34,448 nucleotides of DNA, taken from contig JAUNNT010000022.1 in NCBI GenBank assembly GCA_030531305.1, positions 1-34,448 of the forward strand. Direction: 5' to 3'. The translations under genes were made by a program, and so were the position numbers. Under the pieces are notes generated by a model. That model was given only the letters and a program-made list of their open reading frames with translations, searched no databases and was not told where the DNA came from. Below are positions 27,191 to 34,448 of the stretch, one piece after another. Numbering within the stretch: the stretch's first letter is position 1; each line of letters opens with the position of its first letter. This stretch comes from Akkermansia sp. (lineage in GTDB: Bacteria > Verrucomicrobiota > Verrucomicrobiia > Verrucomicrobiales > Akkermansiaceae).

Positions 27191-28198
27191 TCAATTGCAG
27201 CAGTCGTCCAGCAGCTCGTCCAGACGGTACGTCATTTCCGCCAGGGCGGCGCGGCCGTCGCTCTCCGGGAGCATCCACAGCACCTCGCGCGCCTCCGCCG
27301 TGCGCGCGCGGCCCTCGTCCGCGGACATGCGGATGGCCTCGTGGAAGGCGTCGGTCCCGCGCAGGCGGGTGAAGTCGATTTCCTCGCGCTTCTCCACGCA
27401 GCCGCGCACGTAGTCGGCCACGTCGTCGCTGCTGGATTCCATGAGGAAGAAGACGGGGAGGGTGAGCTTGCCCTTGGCGGCGTCCGTGCCGAGGGTCTTT
27501 CCGGCCACGTCCTCGCTGCCGGTGAGGTCCAGGCAGTCGTCGTAGATTTGGTAGGCGATGCCCAGCAGGGTGCCCATGCGCTCCAGGTGGTCCACCATCT
27601 CGTCGTCCAGCTCCTGCAGCATGGCGGCACCGCTCATGGCCATGGCAAAGAGCGTGGCCGTCTTCTTGCGGATCAGCTCGTAGTAGTCGGCGCGCGTCAT
27701 CTCCATGTCCCACAGGCGGGTGGACTGCTCCACCTCGCCCTCGCACAGGTCGCGCGTGCCCAGGGAAAGGCGGCGGATGAATTTCATGTCGCCCAGCTCG
27801 CTGCCCATCACCATGGCCTGCGCCAGCAGGGAATCTCCCAGCAGCACCGCAAGCTCGTTCCCCCACAGCGCGTTCGGCGTCGCCTCGTCGCGCCGCGTGT
27901 CAGCCTTGTCCAGAACATCGTCGTGCACCAGGGATGCCATGTGCAGCATCTCCAGCATGGCGGCAAAGGTGATGTGCTTCTCGGTGACGCCGCCGGTGGA
28001 GGCGGCGGTGAGCAGCACCAGCCCCGGGCGGATGAGCTTGCCGCGGCCGCGGCACACGCGCTCCAGGTACGGGCGCACGTGCGGGCCGAAGGGCTCCACC
28101 TGCCGCGCGATGACGGAGCGCACCTTGTCCAGCTCATCGCGGATGAGCTTCAGGTGTTCCCTCTTGTCGCGCAGCTTGTTGAAGAATGAAAAGGCCAT
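27191..28198 (-). CDS. Trans-polyprenyl diphosphate synthase
   Basis: The 335-residue enzyme condenses isopentenyl diphosphate units onto an allylic primer. Both aspartate-rich motifs are intact: DDVLD (D93, D94, D97) with the following RR, and DDCLD (D220, D221, D224). The basic KLIRP motif near 54-58 is also present. Small or medium residues before the first motif (MLHMASLVH) are compatible with long-chain products such as octaprenyl diphosphate for quinones, but chain length is not certain. It has its own promoter and is followed by the FAD protein gene. Confidence 0.92.
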   Translation of the reverse strand: MAFSFFNKLRDKREHLKLIRDELDKVRSVIARQVEPFGPHVRPYLERVCRGRGKLIRPGLVLLTAASTGGVTEKHITFAAMLEMLHMASLVHDDVLDKADTRRDEATPNALWGNELAVLLGDSLLAQAMVMGSELGDMKFIRRLSLGTRDLCEGEVEQSTRLWDMEMTRADYYELIRKKTATLFAMAMSGAAMLQELDDEMVDHLERMGTLLGIAYQIYDDCLDLTGSEDVAGKTLGTDAAKGKLTLPVFFLMESSSDDVADYVRGCVEKREEIDFTRLRGTDAFHEAIRMSADEGRARTAEAREVLWMLPESDGRAALAEMTYRLDELLDDCCN

Positions 28199-28221
28199 GG
28201 CCCAGAAAACGGGTGGCGCAG

Positions 28222-28250
28222 ATTATACCAGAATCCCGCCCGCTTGGCAA
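28222..28250 (-). promoter_or_regulatory. Polyprenyl synthase promoter
   Basis: On the minus strand: TTGCCA (28250-28245), a 17-bp spacer and consensus TATAAT (28227-28222). The ATG is 23 nt beyond the -10, giving a leader of about 16 nt with no Shine-Dalgarno motif. It is one of the short-leader exceptions to the leaderless pattern. Confidence 0.75.
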
Positions 28251-28255
28251 TCCCA

Positions 28256-28299
28256 ACAAATTTTTCGTCATTTTTGAATTTTCCGTCACAAATTTCGCG
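28256..28299. other. AT-rich island with repeated TTTTCGTCA between divergent promoters
   Basis: Between the two divergent promoters the sequence becomes strongly AT-rich, unlike the rest of the window. It contains two direct copies of a TTTTC(C)GTCA motif (28262-28270 and 28279-28288), flanked by AAATTT at both ends. This could be an UP element, a bend or an operator shared by the polyprenyl synthase and alpha-2-macroglobulin genes. Function is not demonstrated. Confidence 0.45.
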
Positions 28300-28328
28300 G
28301 ATGGCGGCTTATATGGAATAGAAAGACC

Positions 28329-28357
28329 TTGCCACGCGGCGGGGTGAACCGTATCAT
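28329..28357 (+). promoter_or_regulatory. Alpha-2-macroglobulin gene promoter
   Basis: TTGCCA (28329-28334), a 17-bp spacer and TATCAT (28352-28357). The ATG at 28386 is 28 nt beyond the -10, so a leader of about 20 nt is expected. The leader has no Shine-Dalgarno motif and no alternative ATG. Confidence 0.65.
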
Positions 28358-28385
28358 CACAGAACCAATCCACCACATATCGCTT

Positions 28386-31300
28386 ATGAAGAAGAAGCCC
28401 CTTTCCCGTCTGGTGCAGGCGTTTGCCGGAGCCGCGCTGCTGGGCGCATCCGCCCAGGCCGAGCGGATAGACGTCTCCCCGGACCGCCAGCTCATCCGCA
28501 TCAAGTTTGACGAGCCCATCGTCAGCCAAACCGTGGTGGCAACCGCACGGGAGGCGAGATATTCGGAAAGTTTCGGGAAGCAGCTTGCCCCGCACGATTT
28601 GGGGCTGGACCTCTTTGAGGTGACGGGCGACCCCGCGCACCAGCCCAAGGTGCATTGGGAGGACCAGAACCGCCTGCTCATCGAGGTGGCGAAGGGCACG
28701 AGCGTGGCCACGGAGTTCCGCCTGGCGTTCAAGCCGGGGGTGACCTACCTGAGCGGCAAGGAGCTGGCGCAGCGCGAATTCCGCTTCCACGCGCCGGGTA
28801 CCCGCCTGGAAACGGACCGCCCACAGGACGGCCTGCCGAACCTGGGTATCATCGTGCATCCATCGAGCGAAAACACCAAGGAGGCCATCGAGTTCTCCCC
28901 CGCCAGCCCCGTGGAGTACACCTTTGTGCAGCAGATCGAGAAAAGGGACGGCCGCTATGCGGACGGCCCCAAGGTGCCCGGCAAGGCGCAGCCCGTGCTC
29001 TTCAAGCACGTGGGGCGCTGCGAGTGCGGGTTCACGGCGGACGAGGCGCGCACCCTCACGCCGGACTCGGTTCTCCCGTCGGGCGTGCTGGTGATGCCCG
29101 AGAAAACGCTGCCGAACAACACGCGCTGGAAGCTGGTGGCCACGCCCGCCAAGGGCAGCGGGCTCATCGGCACCACGCAGCACGATGATGCGTTCTCCGA
29201 GCTGCGGACGGATGTGCTGGATGGCATCCGCCAGCCGGAAAAGGAGGGGGAGAAGCCCTACTACGCCGCCGAGGTGGGCTTTGACGCCACCATCACGGAA
29301 GCCACCGCCAAACAGGCCTTCCAAGACCTGGAAATCAGCATCGCCGGAGCCAAGTCTGTCAACGCCGCGGACGGCGCCTCCAAGAGCGTCACCACCCCGC
29401 AGGGCACCTACACCTTCACCTTTGACGGCTTCATGGAGAACACCGCGGTGGCAAACTTCAGGGTCGCCAACGGGGAAGCCGACGACGGCAAGGACATCAC
29501 CTGGAGCTACAAGGAGCCGGACGCCGTGAAGGGTTTCCGTATGCGAGTGGCAGCCCCGGCACCCGCATTGGCGGAGTTCACCGTGAAGCCAGGCATAGCC
29601 GCCAAGCTGGGGCTTCCCGTCACGCGCGCCCATGTGCACCGCATCAACCTCAACCCCGCCTGGCCCGCCGTGGATTTGGCGGAGAGCCGCACGGGGCAGG
29701 CGGCGCGCCTGCCGTACCGCGGCGAGCACAAGCTGCGCCTGCGCTCCGTGGGCAGCTGCGGCATTACCGCCACCGCCTACCATTGGGATGCGGAAACTGC
29801 GCTGCAGGTGGACGAGGCCGTGGTGCGCTGCTCCAACGGCTCCCCCGACGCCATGAGGAAATACATCCTGGCCGTCACCACGCTGCAGGTGCGCGCCGGC
29901 TTGCTGGAAAAGGATGATTTCAGGCACGCGAAGGAGAACCAGCAGGATGCGGCCGCGCGCTACAAGCGCAACAGCAAGCGCCTGCAGGAGGCTTGCGCCA
30001 AGGCGCAGAAATTCCAGCCCCAGCAGCTGCCCTCGGATGAATCGGGCTTCTGCGACACCGCGGAGCATGTGCTGGATCTGGATGCCCTCACCGGCGGGAA
30101 CACCAAGCCCGGCCTCTATCTCATCCGTCTGGACATCAAGCCCAACCCCGCCGTGCTGGCCGCCGCCAAGGCGGTGGGCGTGAGCGAGGAAGACCTCACC
30201 CTGCACACCGAATTCCCCGTCCAGGTGTCGGACTTGCAGCTGGCGGGCGTGGAGGAGGCGGGCCTGCTGCTGGTGAGCGACCGCCAGACCGGAAAGCCCG
30301 CGGGTGCGGGCCGCGCGGTGGTGCGGGACGAGGATGGAAAGAGCCTGGAGTTCCCCGTGGAGAACGGCGCGGCCTGCCTGAATCCCAAGCCCGCGGACGC
30401 CGACCTGGAACCCGCCAGCATGCTCGTGCAGGTCGGCGAGGACTACCTGCTGCCGGATGACGGCATCGGCTATTTCGTCATTTCCGTCTTCAATGACAGC
30501 AAGGATGATTCCGCAGACCAGGACTCCGGGGACAACTGCCATGCGTGCGTCTTCTGCGACCACGACCTCTACCGCCCCGGCGACGCCGTGCACGTGCGCG
30601 GCATCATCCGCAACCGCGACCGCCTCAACAACACCTCCCTGCCCAAGCTGAAGGAGGTCTCTCTAATCATCGAGAAACCGAACGGCGAGCAATGGAAGAA
30701 GGAAACGCTCGCGGTGGACGCGTTCGGCTGCGTGGCGTACGACTTCACGCTGCCGGAGGGCGAGGAGGACGTGACCGGGAGCTACGGCATCATGCTGAAG
30801 GATGGCAAGGAAACGCTGGACTATTGCTATATCAAATCGGAAGTGTACCGGCGCGACGCCTTCGAGCGCACGGCCAAAATCGAAGTGGAGCGCGTGGCGC
30901 CCAAGAGCGCCAAGCTGCGCATCACCGCGCAGGATTTGAACGGCACGCCCCTCTCCAACGCCAAGATCCACTACGTGCTTGACACGGATATGCAGGTGGA
31001 CGGCGAGAAGGAGGTGGATGCCGTGCTGGACGCCAAGGGCTGCTATGAGCGCACCGTCTCCCTCTCGCCCAAGAAGGACGATGCCTTCAACTATCACTAC
31101 CTGAGAGTCGATGACGGCACCATCACCAACGACCGCGAGGAGGTGCGCAACTTCAGCTGCAATACGGCCATTTACAATGCGGATTTCCGCGTGGTGCGCG
31201 ACCAAGGCAACCTGACGCTCATGTCGGTGGCGGAGGACAAGGTTCTGCCCCGCGACCAGAAGGTGCACCTGGTGCTCAAGGGCAAGGATGTGGTGGAGCG

Positions 31301-34300
31301 CGAGACGCTGCCCACCGGCTTCACCATGGAGCGCCGCGGCGAGGTCATCGTGTGGGAGGGTGACATCACCGTGCCCGCCAACTCGGAATTCGGGTGCGAC
31401 TTGAACCTCAAGGCGCGCATCGACGAATACCGCAAGGGCAAGGACAGGCATGCGCTCACAGACCTTAGCCTGACCATCAGCGGCACGGATCCCGCCGGGC
31501 ACTCCTTCACCGATTCCATGCACATTTGGGAGAGCGAGCTGGAGACGAAGGATGCCGCCCCGGATTTCTCCCTGACGGGCGGCGAAGATGGACGCCCCTT
31601 GACGCTGAAATCGGAGGCGGCGGGTACCGCCTTTGCCATCGTCTCCAGCGGCAGCGGCAACTTCCGCCCGCTGACGGTGCCCGTGGAGAGCGGCGTGCAC
31701 CCCGTGGACCTGAAGCTCACGCCGCAGGAAACCGGGCGCATGAATGTGCTGATGGTCATGCCCGTCAAGGACAAGGCCGGCCTGTTCACCCTCCAGGCGT
31801 ACAACTCGTGGGACCTGGATGTCCCGAACCCGCAGCGCAAGCTGCAGGTGAAGCTGGACCTGCCCGCGGAGGCCTGCCGCCCCGGCGCGCAGGTGAAGCT
31901 CGGCGGCAGCGTCACCCTGCCGGACGGCTCGCTCGCCACCGCCGCCGTCACCTTCTACGCGGTGGACGAGGGCATGCTCTCCGTCACCGGGAGATACCGC
32001 CTGCCCAACCCGGAGCTCGAGCTGAGCTGCAGTCCGACCAACATGTATCTCTCCCACAACCGCCGGTACGCCATGATGGGCGGGCGGCCCGCAACGTGGA
32101 ACTTCGTCGACCTGATGAACGGCGTGTGGACCGGCGAGTGCATCAGCCGCAAGGAGGACAGGGGATGGGGCCCGCACATCTTCGGTGGGCAAACCCGCTA
32201 CGGGGTGAGGCATTCCATGAAGCGCGCCGGCAGGGCTGTTGCCAACGGTGCCGTGATGTTGGAAGGCTGCGCACAGGAAGACGACGATAGTGATTGCATG
32301 ATGGATGCGGCGCCCGCGCCGATGGCGCTAGCCTGCGTGGCGGATGACGAGGAGGACGAGGAGGACGATGGCGACGACGATGGCGACGACGATGGCTCGT
32401 CCGGGCCGTCCGCCAAGCCGCGCCTGCGCACCAACTTTGTGCCGGTGGCGGTGTGGAAGGCATCCCTGCCCGTGGATGCGCAGGGGCGTTTCGAGACCGA
32501 GTGCACGCTGCCGGACACGCTGACCACCTACCGCGTGTTCGCCGTGGCGGTGGACCGGGGCGGCAACCGCTTCGGCGGCACAGAGGGCAAGCTGCAGGTC
32601 AACCAGCCCGTGATGCTCACCCCCGGCACGCCGTTCTTCATGAGCACGGGCGACAAGCTCGTCCTGCCGCTCACCGTCACCAACAACACGGATGCGGAAG
32701 GCACCTGGAAGGTGAAGCTGGATGCCACCTCCGACACGCAGGAAATCCGCCTGGCCGCCCACACCACAGGCACGCTCAAGTTCGATGTGGAGGCCACGCA
32801 GGAGGGCGAGTGCGCCCTCAACTGGACCGCCACCGCCAAGAACGGCGCGGATGCCGTGCAGGGTACCTTCCCCGTGCGCTTCCCCGCGCCCCTGCTCAAG
32901 GAGGCGCACCACCTGGTGCTGGCCCAGGGTGCGGAGACGATGAAGCCGGCCTCCCTGCTGGCGCCGGAGCTGGCCGGTTCCACGCGCGGCGAGCTGGAGG
33001 TGGCGCTTTCCGCCAACCCGCTGCTCCACCTGGCCGGCTGCATGGACTTTGTGCTGGACTACCCCTACGGCTGCACGGAGCAGACCGCCACCGGGCTGCT
33101 GCCCTGGCTGCTGTACGACCGCATGGCGCCCGTCTGCCCGCGCATGGCGGAGACCCCCGCCGCCAAGGTCCACAAGCTCGCGGACGACAGCATTGCAAAG
33201 ATACTCAAGCGCCAGAAGAGGGATGGCGGGCTCGGCTACTGGGAGGACTCGGACGGCTCCTCGTTCTGGGCGTCCGCCCACACGGCCTTCGTGTTGGATA
33301 TCGCCACCGCCTGCGGGTACGAGGTGCCCAAGGGCAAGATGGACGCCCTGCGCGGATACCTCCGCAAGCAGACCCAGCGCAAGAGGTACGTGGAGGAAAC
33401 GGATGCCGCCACACGCTTCCAGGTGGCGCGCGTGCTGCGCGACGACCGGGCCGCCAGGCGCGCCCTCGCGGAGCTGGTGAAGGAAGACGAAAAGGCGCAG
33501 GAGGATGCCTCCTGGCATGTGAGCTTCTGGCACCCGCGCTCCGTGCTGGCGGATTTGCGCCTCATCGCGGACATGGAGAAGAACCCCGCCAAGCGGCATG
33601 AGGCCTTCATCGACTGGCTGCGCTCCCGCGGGCACGACTACCGCCACACCACCACCTGGCAGAGCGCGTGGACGCTCATCGCCCTCCACGAGTACCTGCG
33701 CCGCGAGCCCGCGGCCAACGCCCCCGCCACCGTCACCACCGCGGATGGCTCGACCATGACCCTCGGCAACGGTATCACCGCCCTCTCGCTCGTCCAGCGC
33801 GGCAGCAAGCTCGGCGACTGCACCGCCGCCTACTCCTGCACGGAGGGCACCGCCTACGCCGTGGTGCGCGCCAAGGCCCAGCCCGACCAGACAGAATACC
33901 CCGGCGTGGTGGAGAAGGGATTGCAGGTCACCCGCCTGTACGAGAAGAAGGACGCGGACGGCGTGTGGCGCCCCGCCCGGGATTTCAACGTGGGCGACGT
34001 GGTGCGCGTGACGCTCACCTGCGCCAAGCCCGCCAGGGATTTGGAATACTTTGTGCTGGAGGACTACCTGCCGTCCTGCATGGAGGCCCTGAATCCCGCC
34101 ATCCCGAGCCAGTGCGTGGGCCTGGAGCGGTGCGACTGGAGCGTGTGGTTCGACCACAAGGAGTACCTGGCCGACCGCGTGCGCGGCTTCTGCACCAAGT
34201 GGGGCGGCCGCGATTTGCTCAACATGCGCTACTACGCCCGCGTGAAGCGCGCCGGCACCTCCACCGCGCCCCCCGCCCAGGCCCAGCTCATGTACGAACC

Positions 34301-34346
34301 CCAGATGTACGGCCTCTCACCAAACTGCGTCATCCAGAGCAAGTGA
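28386..34346 (+). CDS. Bacterial alpha-2-macroglobulin with thioester
   Basis: The 1986-residue secreted protein is a protease-trapping alpha-2-macroglobulin. It starts with a signal peptide ending near SAQA (about residue 26). No lipobox Cys is present, unlike the E. coli lipoprotein YfhM. An MG-domain block LYRPGDAVHVRG lies near 728-739. The thioester CTEQ at 1563-1566 in PYGCTEQ is intact, followed by the helical toroid domain (RDGGLGYW onward). An Asp/Glu-rich run at about 1320-1337 sits just before the RTNFVPVAVW block, close to where bacterial bait loops are expected. It is longer than the usual 1500-1700. No penicillin-binding protein 1C partner is adjacent inside the window. ATG 28386 is preferred over the in-frame TTG at 28329, which is the -35 box. 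Confidence 0.93.
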   Translation: MKKKPLSRLVQAFAGAALLGASAQAERIDVSPDRQLIRIKFDEPIVSQTVVATAREARYSESFGKQLAPHDLGLDLFEVTGDPAHQPKVHWEDQNRLLIEVAKGTSVATEFRLAFKPGVTYLSGKELAQREFRFHAPGTRLETDRPQDGLPNLGIIVHPSSENTKEAIEFSPASPVEYTFVQQIEKRDGRYADGPKVPGKAQPVLFKHVGRCECGFTADEARTLTPDSVLPSGVLVMPEKTLPNNTRWKLVATPAKGSGLIGTTQHDDAFSELRTDVLDGIRQPEKEGEKPYYAAEVGFDATITEATAKQAFQDLEISIAGAKSVNAADGASKSVTTPQGTYTFTFDGFMENTAVANFRVANGEADDGKDITWSYKEPDAVKGFRMRVAAPAPALAEFTVKPGIAAKLGLPVTRAHVHRINLNPAWPAVDLAESRTGQAARLPYRGEHKLRLRSVGSCGITATAYHWDAETALQVDEAVVRCSNGSPDAMRKYILAVTTLQVRAGLLEKDDFRHAKENQQDAAARYKRNSKRLQEACAKAQKFQPQQLPSDESGFCDTAEHVLDLDALTGGNTKPGLYLIRLDIKPNPAVLAAAKAVGVSEEDLTLHTEFPVQVSDLQLAGVEEAGLLLVSDRQTGKPAGAGRAVVRDEDGKSLEFPVENGAACLNPKPADADLEPASMLVQVGEDYLLPDDGIGYFVISVFNDSKDDSADQDSGDNCHACVFCDHDLYRPGDAVHVRGIIRNRDRLNNTSLPKLKEVSLIIEKPNGEQWKKETLAVDAFGCVAYDFTLPEGEEDVTGSYGIMLKDGKETLDYCYIKSEVYRRDAFERTAKIEVERVAPKSAKLRITAQDLNGTPLSNAKIHYVLDTDMQVDGEKEVDAVLDAKGCYERTVSLSPKKDDAFNYHYLRVDDGTITNDREEVRNFSCNTAIYNADFRVVRDQGNLTLMSVAEDKVLPRDQKVHLVLKGKDVVERETLPTGFTMERRGEVIVWEGDITVPANSEFGCDLNLKARIDEYRKGKDRHALTDLSLTISGTDPAGHSFTDSMHIWESELETKDAAPDFSLTGGEDGRPLTLKSEAAGTAFAIVSSGSGNFRPLTVPVESGVHPVDLKLTPQETGRMNVLMVMPVKDKAGLFTLQAYNSWDLDVPNPQRKLQVKLDLPAEACRPGAQVKLGGSVTLPDGSLATAAVTFYAVDEGMLSVTGRYRLPNPELELSCSPTNMYLSHNRRYAMMGGRPATWNFVDLMNGVWTGECISRKEDRGWGPHIFGGQTRYGVRHSMKRAGRAVANGAVMLEGCAQEDDDSDCMMDAAPAPMALACVADDEEDEEDDGDDDGDDDGSSGPSAKPRLRTNFVPVAVWKASLPVDAQGRFETECTLPDTLTTYRVFAVAVDRGGNRFGGTEGKLQVNQPVMLTPGTPFFMSTGDKLVLPLTVTNNTDAEGTWKVKLDATSDTQEIRLAAHTTGTLKFDVEATQEGECALNWTATAKNGADAVQGTFPVRFPAPLLKEAHHLVLAQGAETMKPASLLAPELAGSTRGELEVALSANPLLHLAGCMDFVLDYPYGCTEQTATGLLPWLLYDRMAPVCPRMAETPAAKVHKLADDSIAKILKRQKRDGGLGYWEDSDGSSFWASAHTAFVLDIATACGYEVPKGKMDALRGYLRKQTQRKRYVEETDAATRFQVARVLRDDRAARRALAELVKEDEKAQEDASWHVSFWHPRSVLADLRLIADMEKNPAKRHEAFIDWLRSRGHDYRHTTTWQSAWTLIALHEYLRREPAANAPATVTTADGSTMTLGNGITALSLVQRGSKLGDCTAAYSCTEGTAYAVVRAKAQPDQTEYPGVVEKGLQVTRLYEKKDADGVWRPARDFNVGDVVRVTLTCAKPARDLEYFVLEDYLPSCMEALNPAIPSQCVGLERCDWSVWFDHKEYLADRVRGFCTKWGGRDLLNMRYYARVKRAGTSTAPPAQAQLMYEPQMYGLSPNCVIQSK

Positions 34347-34388
34347 ACGCGGAGCGAGGACACAGACGCTCGGAGAGCTGCAGGCGTT

Positions 34389-34448
34389 GGTGTCCCGAAC
34401 CACCCCGGCAAGCGGGGTTATGGGGATTGGTAGGCATGCGGGGACACC
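34389..34448. repeat. Inverted-repeat element at the right edge, probably cut by the window end
   Basis: GGTGTCCC (34389-34396) and GGGACACC (34441-34448) are perfect inverted 8-mers, enclosing a CCACCCCGG / GCGGGGTT hairpin. Its start resembles the left arm of the element at 8719-9013 (GCGTTGGYGT, then CCACCCCG, then GCGGGGTT). It may be another member of the same repeat family, and may continue beyond the window. It follows the alpha-2-macroglobulin stop by 42 bp and could act as its terminator, although no T-tract is seen. Confidence 0.5.

Noticed and set aside
28329..28385. In-frame TTG start for the alpha-2-macroglobulin
   Set aside because: The TTG is part of the -35 box TTGCCA, so it would not be transcribed from this promoter. 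The ATG at 28386 begins a normal signal peptide.
28134..30593. Long minus-strand frame over the start of the alpha-2-macroglobulin gene
   Set aside because: It covers the divergent promoter region and runs antisense to a gene with clear signal peptide and MG domains. It has no motif support.
32328..34157. A 609-codon minus-strand frame opposite the thioester region
   Set aside because: The plus strand carries PYGCTEQ and the toroid domain in frame. The minus frame is repetitive and featureless.

Overview
The window is a GC-rich stretch of bacterial chromosome with 24 well-supported protein genes plus one possible 9-codon leader peptide. I found no tRNA, rRNA, CRISPR array, transposase or phage gene. 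The mix of genes suggests a Verrucomicrobiota-type, possibly gut-associated, bacterium. It includes an Aas-like acyl-ACP synthetase, an AhbA/AhbB-like protein, a NahK-like sugar kinase, a secreted GH16 glycanase, a very large alpha-2-macroglobulin and several signal-peptide proteins of unknown family. The taxonomic assignment is inference and only moderately secure.

Layout. Positions 1-426 hold no gene but are crowded with palindromes and short repeats. Positions 427-4256 hold a two-gene McrBC restriction cassette that looks less GC-rich than the rest, with the same two short repeat modules on each side. Positions 4382-8696 hold a membrane metallophosphoesterase (minus strand) divergent from a three-gene operon: secreted unknown, NahK-like kinase, secreted unknown. 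Positions 8719-9013 are a 295-bp nested inverted-repeat element between convergent genes. Positions 9017-11645 (minus) are an ahcY-folC operon. Positions 11764-16324 (plus) hold a membrane-anchored unknown, a DJ-1/PfpI protein, mnmG, a spermidine-synthase-like protein and an FtsB/DivIC-like protein. Positions 16355-22663 (minus) hold two operons: histidine phosphatase-mscL-Aas-like, and fhs-thioredoxin-like-small membrane protein. GH16 (plus) follows, then ispE-AhbA/B-like (minus) and a polyprenyl synthase-FAD protein pair (minus). Finally a 1986-residue alpha-2-macroglobulin runs plus-strand nearly to the window end.

Functional links. One-carbon and methyl metabolism recurs: ahcY recycles S-adenosylhomocysteine, folC makes folylpolyglutamates, fhs makes 10-formyl-THF, and mnmG uses methylene-THF for tRNA modification. 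Isoprenoid supply is represented by ispE and a prenyl diphosphate synthase. Envelope functions (metallophosphoesterase, MscL, Aas-like, FtsB-like, alpha-2-macroglobulin, secreted unknowns) make up much of the rest.

The most striking system-level signal is in the gene starts. Good sigma-70-type promoters (TTGnnn, usually exactly 17 bp, TAnnnT) lie so close to the start codon that nine genes have only 6-9 nt between the -10 box and the ATG. This predicts leaderless mRNAs, and no gene in the window has a convincing Shine-Dalgarno sequence.
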